Part shown: positions 1 to 5,616 of the stretch, one piece after another
Position numbering within the stretch: the stretch's first letter is position 1
Layout of the letters: each line of letters opens with the position of its first letter
NCBI GenBank assembly: GCA_959605275.1
Contig: CAUHFD010000186.1
Coordinates: 1 to 5,616 of the forward strand
Length of the DNA stretch: 5,616 nt
Source of the DNA: an uncultured Eubacteriales bacterium
GTDB lineage: Bacteria; Bacillota; Clostridia; Oscillospirales; Ruminococcaceae
Reading direction: 5' to 3'
Made by a program: the position numbers and the translations under genes
The notes under the pieces: generated by a model
Told to the model about the DNA's origin: nothing
The model's input: only the letters and a program-made list of their open reading frames with translations
Databases searched by the model: none

Positions 1-88
1 CAAAGGTACCCATGCCGATTGCCGGCATTTTGTCCCCTGTGTATAAGGTGCGCTGTGGTACTAATTTCGGATCAATGAATTCTGCCAT
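1..88 (-). CDS. Aldo/keto reductase, N-terminal fragment (runs off the left edge)
   Basis: Only the first 29 codons are inside the window; the reading frame stays open to position 1. The translated start contains TGDKMPAIGMGTF (residues 17-29), the typical first beta-strand region of aldo/keto reductases, where a G-x-x-MP-x-IG-x-GTF pattern begins the TIM barrel. The catalytic Asp-Tyr-Lys-His residues would lie beyond the edge, so activity cannot be judged. Family members reduce aldehydes or sugars, or oxidise polyols, in the cytoplasm using NAD(P)H. The ATG at 88-86 is preceded by AAGGAG with a 5-nt spacer. The gene starts 26 bp after the PfkB kinase stop, so it is probably the next gene of the same operon, perhaps helped by a weak internal promoter. 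Its likely job, inferred from neighbours, is interconversion of an aldose or ketose with its polyol. Confidence 0.8.
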   Translation of the reverse strand, partial: MAEFIDPKLVPQRTLYTGDKMPAIGMGTF

Positions 89-113
89 AATAACTCCTTC
101 TTTCTTAATATAA

Positions 114-144
114 ATTATATTTTTCTCACTTGAACCTGTGTTAA
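114..144 (-). promoter_or_regulatory. Possible weak internal promoter before the aldo/keto reductase
   Basis: On the minus strand a perfect TATAAT (119-114) overlaps the stop codon of the PfkB kinase. TTAACA (144-139), one mismatch from the -35 consensus, lies 19 nt upstream, which is longer than the ideal 17. Transcription would start near 107, about 20 nt before the reductase ATG. The region is AT-rich, so a chance match is quite possible. If real, it would let the reductase be made independently of the operon. Confidence 0.25.
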
Positions 145-1044
145 CAGTGTCTCTAAGTCCTCTTTCCGGAAATTTCCGGTCTCCATTGTCAGTGCATTGG
201 CAGTAGATACCGCCATTGCCAGCTTAATCGTTTCCTCTATTGGGAGCTTTCGCCGCATTGCCGCAGCAAACCCGGCGATCATACTGTCTCCGCAGCCAAC
301 TGTGTTTACTGTCGGAATATCAGGCGTAATTCCTCGAAACACGCCGTCTTTGCAAACGATCAGGGCACCGTCTTTTCCAAGAGAAATCACAACTGTCGCA
401 ATCCCGTCGTCATGCAATGTCCTTGCCGCATGAATCAGTTCCTGTTGTGATCTGACTTTGACACCTAAGAGCTGTTCGATTTCATCGGTATTCGGTTTAA
501 TCAAACTTGGGCATGCTTTAACTCCATTTGCCAGCAATGCTCCGCTTGTGTCCAGTAACACCTGTTTCCCCTGTTCCTTTGCATATGCAATCAGACGCCC
601 ATAAAAATCAGTCGGTACCCCTTTGGGCATACTTCCGGATATGGTGATTATTTCCGAGCAACGCACCTGCTCCTGATACTGTGCAAAAAATTGCTCTGTT
701 TTTGCCTCGCTGACTTCCGCTCCCGGTTCCAGAAGCTCAGTATGCCGCCCTGTAGCAGTTTCCCGTATATTAATGCAGGAACGCGTTTCGGCCTCGATTT
801 CTGTAAAGGCAGTTTCTATACCATCTGCCGTCAAAAGCGATTTCACATATCCGCCGTTAAATCCTCCGATAAAGCCCATGGCAGTAACCTGTTCCCCTAG
901 CCTTGCTGCAACCTTGGAAACATTCAATCCTTTTCCGCCGGCGGTATTATGTACCTCTTTTACTCGCATGACCGTATAATCCGAAAGCCGGTCAACCAGA
1001 TACAGCTTGTCAACAGAAGGGTTTAAGGTCACGGTCGTTATCAT
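115..1044 (-). CDS. PfkB-family sugar-phosphate kinase (1-phosphofructokinase / tagatose-6-phosphate kinase type)
   Basis: This 309-residue protein has the normal length of the FruK/LacC group. It opens with the characteristic TLNPSVD (residues 6-12) and carries the substrate-side motif AGGKGLNVSK (35-44), an IKPN segment near the middle, SLGKDGA (221-227), and the PfkB C-terminal signature NTVGCGDSMIAGF (247-259). Asp253 is the expected catalytic base and GCGD the anion hole; Cys replaces the commoner Ala there. The group phosphorylates fructose 1-phosphate at C6, or tagatose 6-phosphate at C1, with ATP to give a ketohexose 1,6-bisphosphate. The aldolase of the same locus would cleave that product. 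Sequence alone does not separate the two activities; the GatD-like dehydrogenase next to it favours tagatose 6-phosphate. The ATG follows AGGAGG by 7 nt, and the gap to the dehydrogenase upstream is 17 bp, consistent with cotranscription. Confidence 0.9.
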   Translation of the reverse strand: MITTVTLNPSVDKLYLVDRLSDYTVMRVKEVHNTAGGKGLNVSKVAARLGEQVTAMGFIGGFNGGYVKSLLTADGIETAFTEIEAETRSCINIRETATGRHTELLEPGAEVSEAKTEQFFAQYQEQVRCSEIITISGSMPKGVPTDFYGRLIAYAKEQGKQVLLDTSGALLANGVKACPSLIKPNTDEIEQLLGVKVRSQQELIHAARTLHDDGIATVVISLGKDGALIVCKDGVFRGITPDIPTVNTVGCGDSMIAGFAAAMRRKLPIEETIKLAMAVSTANALTMETGNFRKEDLETLLTQVQVRKI

Positions 1045-1061
1045 TCCATCCCCTCCTGTTC

Positions 1062-2108
1062 TTATTCGTTTACCAGCATGATTTTGCCTTTTACTGCACC
1101 CGGTGTTTTATAGAGACGAAATGCTTCTGCCGCCTGTGCCATCGGGAATTTTTTAAAGATCAAGCCTTCGTCAAATTTCAACTGGCCTGTCGCAAAAAAG
1201 TGAGCAGTCAGTTCCCATTCTTTGCCCGGAAAAGGCGCCGAATAAGACATCCAAGAACCGGTCAACTTGAATTCCTTCCGGTTCATGTTTTCCCACATTT
1301 TCGGGGTAAAAGTCAAATCTTTGGTCGGCGTACCGATAAAACAAACATGGGATTTATTTGCCGCCAGCTCAAAGGCCATATACATCGTTGTGGTAACACC
1401 CGCTGTTTCAAACACATACTGATATCCTGCCCCGCCGGTTAATTCCAGCGCTTTCTCCATAAATCCGTCTTGTGTGGTGTTGATTGTTTCGTCCGCGCCA
1501 AGCCGTTTGGCTAATTCCAACCGTTCCTCGCTGATGTCAAACACTACGACCTTCTTCGCACCAAATATTTTTGTCCACTGCATGGTAAACAAACCGATGG
1601 TTCCCCCACCTAGTACCGCAACATATCCGCCGCCCTGATAATCATTCTGATAAACGCCATGCAGCGCAACAGTGGAGGGTTCAAACATTGCCGCCTGTTC
1701 ATAGGGGATAGACGGGTCGTATTTGATAGCATTCTGTTCCGGCATCACCACATAATCAGCAAAGCTGCCCTGCTGCCGGGAACCGATAAAGCTGTAATGC
1801 TTGCAAAGGGAATAGTTGCCGTTCTGACAGTCCTCGCATTCCATGCAGGGAAGCAGCGGAGCGCCCGAAACTCGGTCGCCGACAGCTAATGTAGTCACAC
1901 CCTCTCCAACTTCCACAACATCACCGGAAAATTCATGTCCCAATACAACCGGATAAAAGTGGGCGCCGTTATGCAGCACCCGAGGCACATCAGATCCACA
2001 GATGCCGGTTGCTTTCACTCTGACCTTTACACATCCGGGACGCAGTTCCGGCATTTCATAATCATCATACCGGAGGTCGTCATTCCCATATAATACTGCT
2101 GCTTTCAT
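1062..2108 (-). CDS. Zinc-dependent medium-chain dehydrogenase, galactitol-1-phosphate 5-dehydrogenase-like
   Basis: This 348-residue medium-chain dehydrogenase is close in length to E. coli GatD. Catalytic zinc ligands are visible as Cys37, His58 with Glu59 (GHE), and Glu143 in the FEP segment. The structural zinc site has four cysteines, Cys88, Cys91, Cys94 and Cys102. The Rossmann loop is GGGTIG (167-172), and Asp191 at the end of the second strand suggests NAD preference over NADP. Stretches such as CGSD-PR--NGAH-YP (37-53), PLLPC (84-88), FIGSR (107-111) and GSWM-YS-P-PG-EW agree with GatD as I remember it, more than with sorbitol or threonine dehydrogenases. GatD oxidises galactitol 1-phosphate to tagatose 6-phosphate, which the next gene's kinase could phosphorylate. 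A free hexitol or pentitol substrate is the main alternative. The gene starts 30 bp after the FGGY kinase and has an AAAGGA ribosome site. Confidence 0.9.
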   Translation of the reverse strand: MKAAVLYGNDDLRYDDYEMPELRPGCVKVRVKATGICGSDVPRVLHNGAHFYPVVLGHEFSGDVVEVGEGVTTLAVGDRVSGAPLLPCMECEDCQNGNYSLCKHYSFIGSRQQGSFADYVVMPEQNAIKYDPSIPYEQAAMFEPSTVALHGVYQNDYQGGGYVAVLGGGTIGLFTMQWTKIFGAKKVVVFDISEERLELAKRLGADETINTTQDGFMEKALELTGGAGYQYVFETAGVTTTMYMAFELAANKSHVCFIGTPTKDLTFTPKMWENMNRKEFKLTGSWMSYSAPFPGKEWELTAHFFATGQLKFDEGLIFKKFPMAQAAEAFRLYKTPGAVKGKIMLVNE

Positions 2109-2138
2109 GATAAAACCATTCCTTTCTGCAACTTTGTT

Positions 2139-3614
2139 TTACTTTTTCATCATCGGTTCCAGCCGACGGTACAATTCCAGATAAGTGCGATAGCCCTGCT
2201 CGTATATTGCATACTTTTCCATATCCGGCTGATACTCTTTGGTGACTGATACCGTACTGTTTACCGCTTCTTCAAAATCATGATAAAATCCGACACCAAC
2301 CCCTGCCAGCAGTGCCGCCCCTAATGTGGTCGCCGCATCAGCAAACGGAACTTTGACCGGTTTTCCGGTCACATCCGCTTTTATCTGCATCCAAAGCTTG
2401 GAGTTGGCCGCACCCCCGACTGCAAGAAGTTCTCCCACAGCGGCACCGGCCTGCTCAGCAGTTTCCAGATTATGTCTTAAAGAATATGCAACGCCTTCCA
2501 AAGTAGCCCGAATAAAATGTCCTTTGGTTTTGGAGAAGTCCAAACCGTAATAAACGCCTTTGGCGTCCGGATTCCAAATAGGCGAACGTTCTCCCGCCAT
2601 ATACGGCAAGAACACCACACCATCCGAACCGGCTGAAACTTTGCTTGCCAGATCGTCCAATTGTTTGAAATTGCCGTTTCCAAACTCACGGTCAAACCAG
2701 CGCAGTGTCCCGCCTCCGCCGACTGTTCCGCCCTGCAGCAACCATTTTTCAGGAACAACATGACAGCCTAGGATCAGCCGGTCATCCGCATGGTATTCCT
2801 CCATGCAGATGCTCATACCACCTGCCTGCCCGCCCTGTTCCTGTGTTTCTCCGGCATGTAGTACGCCGGCTCCCAATGCGCCGCATGCCGCATCCAGCCC
2901 TCCTGCAACCACCGGTGTACCTTCTGTCAACCCGGTCGCTTGCGCCGCCTGTTTCGTTACTCCTCCCACGATTTGATGACAGGAATACATCTCCGGCAGC
3001 AGAGACGGACGGATTCCCATTTCTTGGCAAAGTGCTTTATCCCAATCTTTTTGCCGCATATCAAAACAGTGCCAGCCATAGCCCTGTGATTTATCCTGGG
3101 AAATCACTCCCGTCAGCCGATAAACGATAAAACTGTTGGACTGCAAAATTTTGTCAGCTTTTTGATATACCTCCGGCAAATGTTTTTGATACCATAATAC
3201 CTTCGGCGTGGTGTAAGAGGGCATTAACGGATTTCCGCACACCTGAAAAACAGCTTCTCTCCCAATCTGTTTATCAAGCTCCGCACAGCATTCCTCTGCA
3301 CGAGTGTCCATCCATATCGGAGTATTGGTCAAGACGTTGCCGCCCTTGTCAATCGCAATCGCCGACCAGCTTTGACCATCTACCCCGATTCCGGCAATTT
3401 CATCAGGATGAATTTGATGATCTGAAATCAAAGCCCGAACTGCGGCACAGACTGCTTCCCACCAATCCTCCGGATTTTGCTCTGCCCATCCGGGGTGAGG
3501 GTAAAATACCGAATAATCCTTTGTTATCTGCCCGACGATCTTCCCGTTCCTGTCAAACAACGCCGCCTTACAAGACGATGTTCCGATATCAATTCCGAGT
3601 AAATATTTTTCCAT
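2139..3614 (-). CDS. FGGY-family carbohydrate kinase (xylulokinase-like; substrate uncertain)
   Basis: The 491-residue length and two-domain motif order are those of FGGY kinases, cytoplasmic enzymes that phosphorylate ketoses or polyols with ATP. Visible are the N-terminal phosphate loop GIDIGTSS (7-14), the substrate-side segments GVDGQSWS (77-84) and WMDTR (101-105), the probable catalytic base Asp241 in GGLDAACGALG, a glycine-rich GGTVGGGGT (295-303), PYMAGERSP (337-345) and the second signature beginning GGAANSKLW (400-408). Routine annotation would say xylulokinase, but the usual GQMH substrate motif is GQSW here and the usual GTSG nucleotide loop is replaced by GGQAGG (261-266), so the substrate is probably not D-xylulose. 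With its neighbours, galactitol, another hexitol or tagatose is a better guess. It is preceded by a copy of the LacI-type operator and has a GGAGGG ribosome site. Confidence 0.88.
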   Translation of the reverse strand: MEKYLLGIDIGTSSCKAALFDRNGKIVGQITKDYSVFYPHPGWAEQNPEDWWEAVCAAVRALISDHQIHPDEIAGIGVDGQSWSAIAIDKGGNVLTNTPIWMDTRAEECCAELDKQIGREAVFQVCGNPLMPSYTTPKVLWYQKHLPEVYQKADKILQSNSFIVYRLTGVISQDKSQGYGWHCFDMRQKDWDKALCQEMGIRPSLLPEMYSCHQIVGGVTKQAAQATGLTEGTPVVAGGLDAACGALGAGVLHAGETQEQGGQAGGMSICMEEYHADDRLILGCHVVPEKWLLQGGTVGGGGTLRWFDREFGNGNFKQLDDLASKVSAGSDGVVFLPYMAGERSPIWNPDAKGVYYGLDFSKTKGHFIRATLEGVAYSLRHNLETAEQAGAAVGELLAVGGAANSKLWMQIKADVTGKPVKVPFADAATTLGAALLAGVGVGFYHDFEEAVNSTVSVTKEYQPDMEKYAIYEQGYRTYLELYRRLEPMMKK

Positions 3615-3626
3615 ACGCCCTCCATT

Positions 3627-3640
3627 CCGTAACGTTTCGG
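3627..3640. promoter_or_regulatory. LacI-type operator copy upstream of the FGGY kinase (one mismatch)
   Basis: CCGTAACGTTTCGG differs at only one base (fourth position, T for A) from the perfect palindrome before the aldolase gene. It ends 13 bases from the kinase start codon and lies just outside its ribosome site. With a central CG dyad it fits LacI-family operators. No convincing -10 element was found immediately upstream, so it may act on read-through transcription as a roadblock, or on a promoter I cannot recognise. It is probably bound by the regulator encoded directly upstream. Confidence 0.75.
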
Positions 3641-3652
3641 TTTTTTGATGAA

Positions 3653-3682
3653 CTGATTTCCCTCCGAAACATTGAAAATCAG
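3653..3682 (-). other. Hairpin immediately after the regulator stop codon
   Basis: Arms at 3682-3674 (CTGATTTTC in the transcript) and 3661-3653 (GGAAATCAG) form a 9-bp stem with one G-U pair and a 12-nt loop. It begins one base after the regulator's TAA. The RNA that follows is UUCAUCAAAAAA, without a uridine tract, so it is not a standard intrinsic terminator. It could protect the mRNA 3' end, guide processing between regulator and kinase, or be chance. The loop also includes CCGAAAC (+ strand 3664-3670), a half-site of the operator. Confidence 0.4.
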
Positions 3683-3683
3683 C

Positions 3684-4685
3684 TTATTTCCTGCATATCT
3701 TTACCGATTGTCCTATCATCATTTCTGTTTGTAAGCGAATACTCTCAAACGGTCTGTCGGCTTCGTTCAGCCTTGCTAAAATTAATCGTGCCGCTTGCTC
3801 TCCGATCTCCGCGGTCGGCTGAGTCACAATCGTCAACGTTGGTTTTACCGCATGTGCAAAATCCTGATTGTCAAATCCGATCAGCGATATGTCCTGGGGA
3901 ATCTGCTTGCCCGATTGATTTAAGGCAATCACCGCGCCAACCGTCATTTCGTAATTTGAAACAAACATTGCTGTCAGCTCCTGTTGCTTCAGCAATGCTG
4001 TAGCCCCTTGTCTGCCGCCTTCCATCGTATAATGTCCGCAAACGATCCATTCCTCCTTTGGAATAATCCCGTTCTCCATTAAAGCCAAACGATATCCCAA
4101 CAGTCGCTCCTCGGCAGTGAACATCTCATGCGGTCCGGCAAGCATCCCTATATTCTGATGACCTGCATGGATCAACTCCGATACTGCTCGCTTTGCTGCA
4201 TTCGTATTATCCACAACAACCGTATCACACTCCAGTCCATTGATGATACGATCCACCAGTACAACCGGCTTTCCTTTTTTTAACACCGGCAACAGATGAG
4301 AACCATCCGGCGTCACCGGAATATTGATGATACCATCTACCATTTTGCGAAGCAAAAACTCTACAGCTTCTGACTCCAATGCAGAATTTGTCCGGCAGTC
4401 ACAAACAATCGTGGCATATCCATGACAGCGAAGAACATCTTCAATCACTGTAATGATTGCCGTACAGAAAATATTACTCAATTCCGGAATAATAATCCCT
4501 ATTGTTTTTGTCCGTTTGGTTTTTAGTCCGCGTGCAACTTCATTGACTTCAAAGTGCAGTTCTTCAATAGCCTGTTCAATTGCCAGTTTGTTTTTTTCCC
4601 GCACATTTCCACCGTTAAAATAAGAAGATATCGTTGCCAGTCCCAAGCCTGTTTTTTGTGCAATATCCTTCATGGTTGCCGCCAA
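3684..4685 (-). CDS. LacI-family transcriptional regulator
   Basis: This 333-residue protein has the standard LacI/GalR layout. The N-terminal helix-turn-helix starts at MKDIAQKTGLGLATIS (5-20). The hinge helix NEVARGLKTKRT (48-59) has Leu54 as the expected minor-groove residue, and a periplasmic-binding-protein-like sensor domain follows from about residue 62, with IGFDN (269-273) and VTQP (287-290) near its end. The recognition helix is atypical: the position that is most often Arg in the family is Ser21, and the helix reads Leu16-Ala17-Thr18. The start is TTG, the only one correctly spaced from the ribosome site; the first ATG is four codons further in. It lies 27 bp after the aldolase gene, in the same transcript, and one operator copy sits on each side of this gene pair, which suggests autorepression relieved by a pathway sugar or sugar phosphate. 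Repressor rather than activator is inferred from operator position. Confidence 0.93.
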   Translation of the reverse strand: MAATMKDIAQKTGLGLATISSYFNGGNVREKNKLAIEQAIEELHFEVNEVARGLKTKRTKTIGIIIPELSNIFCTAIITVIEDVLRCHGYATIVCDCRTNSALESEAVEFLLRKMVDGIINIPVTPDGSHLLPVLKKGKPVVLVDRIINGLECDTVVVDNTNAAKRAVSELIHAGHQNIGMLAGPHEMFTAEERLLGYRLALMENGIIPKEEWIVCGHYTMEGGRQGATALLKQQELTAMFVSNYEMTVGAVIALNQSGKQIPQDISLIGFDNQDFAHAVKPTLTIVTQPTAEIGEQAARLILARLNEADRPFESIRLQTEMMIGQSVKICRK

Positions 4686-4694
4686 TTGAATGCA

Positions 4695-4701
4695 CTCCTT
4701 T
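4695..4701 (-). promoter_or_regulatory. Ribosome binding site that decides the TTG start of the regulator
   Basis: AAAGGAG on the minus strand lies 9 nt before TTG (4685-4683) but 21 nt before the first in-frame ATG (4673-4671). The TTG start also gives the common LacI-family opening in which a few residues precede the K-D-I-A segment. Confidence 0.75.
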
Positions 4702-4712
4702 AAAAGGTCACC

Positions 4713-5561
4713 TTATGCCTTCCCGTTACAACCGCATACCAAAATGCGGTTTTTTACGAGTTCTTTTACCCGTTCCATTCCTGCTTTTCCAAGCGGCTTT
4801 GGATCGAAGGTTCCCGGCTTTTCCTTTAATAAATCTTTTATTCCATTCGTATATGCAACCCGCAATTCTGTCGCAAAATTGACTTTGCAAATACCTCGTT
4901 GTATACATTCTACAACATCCGCATCAGAAAGTCCAGAGGCACCATGTAAAACCAGCGGAATTTCTACTACCTCCCGAATTTCAGACAAACGTTCTTTATC
5001 CAACTTCGGGGTGCCCGCATAAAATCCATGTGCCGTTCCGATTGCAACCGCAAGTGATGAAATTCCTGTTTTATGTACAAATTCTTTTGCTTGTGCCGGA
5101 TCGGTATTGGAATCTTGTTCACACTCCAAATCGTCTTCCTTGCCTCCGACCCTGCCTAGTTCAGCTTCTACCGGGATCCGGTTTGGAACTGCTGCATCCA
5201 CTACCCGCTTGGTAAGCGCAATATTATCTGCAAAACTCAGTTGGGAACCATCTATCATAATAGAGGTATATCCGACACGAAGTGCCTGCATTGCCAAATC
5301 AAAGCTGTTGCCATGATCTAAGTGTAACGTTACGGGTACAGACGCTTTTTTTGCAGCAGCGCTGACATTCGCAAAAAACATGTCCAAACCCGCATATTTA
5401 ACGGTAGAAGGGGTAGTTTGAAGCATGACCGGTGCTCTCAGTTCCTCTGCGGCAGCAATTACCGCCATCACCATTTCCATATTTTCCACATTAAACGCAC
5501 CGACAGCATATCGCCCTCGCTGCGCATTCAACAACATTTGTTCAGAGCTCACCAGAGGCAT
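4713..5561 (-). CDS. Class II ketose-bisphosphate aldolase, tagatose/fructose-bisphosphate type (GatY/KbaY-like)
   Basis: The 282-residue protein matches the length of GatY/KbaY (about 284-286). Key residues are in place: Asp82 as catalytic acid and His83 as first zinc ligand in HLDHG (80-84), EAELGRVGG (132-140), His178 in GTAHG as second zinc ligand, His206 in LHGASGLSD as third, and the phosphate/DHAP segment KVNFATEL (226-233). The NFATEL form resembles the N-x-ATEL of tagatose-bisphosphate aldolases rather than the N-x-DTD usual in glycolytic class II fructose-bisphosphate aldolases, which supports a catabolic tagatose-type role. It would split a ketohexose 1,6-bisphosphate into DHAP and glyceraldehyde 3-phosphate in the cytoplasm. 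E. coli tagatose aldolases need a helper subunit (GatZ/KbaZ); none is seen here. The ATG is 8 nt after AAAGGAG. It is the first gene after the promoter and operator and heads the cluster. Confidence 0.93.
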   Translation of the reverse strand: MPLVSSEQMLLNAQRGRYAVGAFNVENMEMVMAVIAAAEELRAPVMLQTTPSTVKYAGLDMFFANVSAAAKKASVPVTLHLDHGNSFDLAMQALRVGYTSIMIDGSQLSFADNIALTKRVVDAAVPNRIPVEAELGRVGGKEDDLECEQDSNTDPAQAKEFVHKTGISSLAVAIGTAHGFYAGTPKLDKERLSEIREVVEIPLVLHGASGLSDADVVECIQRGICKVNFATELRVAYTNGIKDLLKEKPGTFDPKPLGKAGMERVKELVKNRILVCGCNGKA

Positions 5562-5581
5562 TTCTATTTCTCCTTTCTTTA

Positions 5582-5595
5582 CCGAAACGTTTCGG
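5582..5595. promoter_or_regulatory. LacI-type operator, perfect 14-bp palindrome
   Basis: CCGAAACGTTTCGG is identical to its own reverse complement. It is 20 bp before the aldolase start codon and 11 bp downstream of the -10 element, so it would cover roughly +6 to +19 of the transcript, a position suited to repression. Its central CG and A/T flanks are usual for LacI-family sites, and a near-identical copy lies before the kinase gene. The likely ligand is the regulator encoded one gene downstream. Confidence 0.85.
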
Positions 5596-5606
5596 ATTTT
5601 AATGCC

Positions 5607-5615
5607 AGTATAACA
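5607..5615 (-). promoter_or_regulatory. Extended -10 promoter of the aldolase-led operon
   Basis: The minus strand reads TGTTATACT, an extended -10 element (TGn followed by TATACT, one mismatch from consensus). Initiation is predicted near position 5600, giving a leader of about 39 nt that contains the operator and ribosome site. Any -35 element lies beyond the right edge of the window, so it cannot be assessed. Confidence 0.65.
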
Positions 5616-5616
5616 T

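Noticed and set aside
166..179. Perfect 14-bp palindrome CCGGAAATTTCCGG near the 3' end of the PfkB kinase gene.
   Set aside because: It lies inside coding sequence, lacks the central CG of the operator pair, and one such palindrome is roughly expected by chance in 5.6 kb. No second copy was seen.
778..791. CGTTTCGG, an operator half-site inside the PfkB kinase gene.
   Set aside because: Only one half matches; the other half is poor and the site is mid-gene. Likely chance.
2705..3130. Open plus-strand frame of 141 codons.
   Set aside because: It is wholly antisense to the conserved FGGY kinase and resembles no recognisable protein.
3521..4003. Open plus-strand frame of 160 codons across the kinase-regulator junction.
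   Set aside because: It overlaps two conserved genes in antisense, and its sequence looks like a shadow of the opposite strand.
4704..4714. AAGGTCACCTT dyad overlapping the aldolase stop, next to CCTTTTAAAGG over the regulator ribosome site, as a translational switch.
   Set aside because: The stems are 4-5 bp with loops too small to be stable, so alternative folding is not convincing.
4690..5022. Open plus-strand frame of 110 codons opposite the aldolase gene.
   Set aside because: It is antisense to an intact conserved enzyme and has no recognisable domain.
5582..5595. The upstream palindrome as a CcpA cre site.
   Set aside because: The outer bases (CCG/CGG) do not fit the TG...CA ends of cre, and the second copy beside a LacI-family gene fits a local operator better.

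Overview
The window is a compact sugar or sugar-alcohol catabolic locus. All six recognisable genes lie on the minus strand, so transcription runs from the right edge towards position 1. Strong AGGAGG-like ribosome binding sites, a TTG start on the regulator gene, short intergenic gaps, moderate GC (judged by eye) and the gene types suggest a Bacillota genome, most likely a gut-type Clostridia (for example Lachnospiraceae). That assignment is an inference. There is no rRNA, tRNA, mobile element or CRISPR array.

Layout in transcription order: an extended -10 promoter and a perfect 14-bp palindromic operator (5582-5615); a class II ketose-bisphosphate aldolase of the GatY/KbaY type (5561-4713); a LacI-family regulator with a TTG start (4685-3684); a 69-bp spacer holding a hairpin and a second copy of the operator with one mismatch (3627-3640); an FGGY sugar kinase (3614-2139); a zinc dehydrogenase resembling galactitol-1-phosphate 5-dehydrogenase (2108-1062); a PfkB kinase of the 1-phosphofructokinase/tagatose-6-phosphate kinase group (1044-115); and the first 29 codons of an aldo/keto reductase (88 to beyond the left edge). 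The other gaps are 17 to 30 bp, so the set looks like one operon, or two units sharing one operator sequence.

Taken together, the dehydrogenase, the PfkB kinase and the aldolase make the lower half of a galactitol/tagatose pathway: hexitol phosphate to ketose 6-phosphate, to ketose 1,6-bisphosphate, to DHAP plus glyceraldehyde 3-phosphate. What is unusual is that phosphate entry seems to be supplied by a soluble FGGY kinase, with no PTS gene visible here, and that an aldo/keto reductase sits in the same operon. I infer a kinase-dependent hexitol or ketohexose route under local LacI-type control. The substrate cannot be fixed from this sequence, and transport genes may lie outside the window. 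No stretch over 300 bases lacks a gene.
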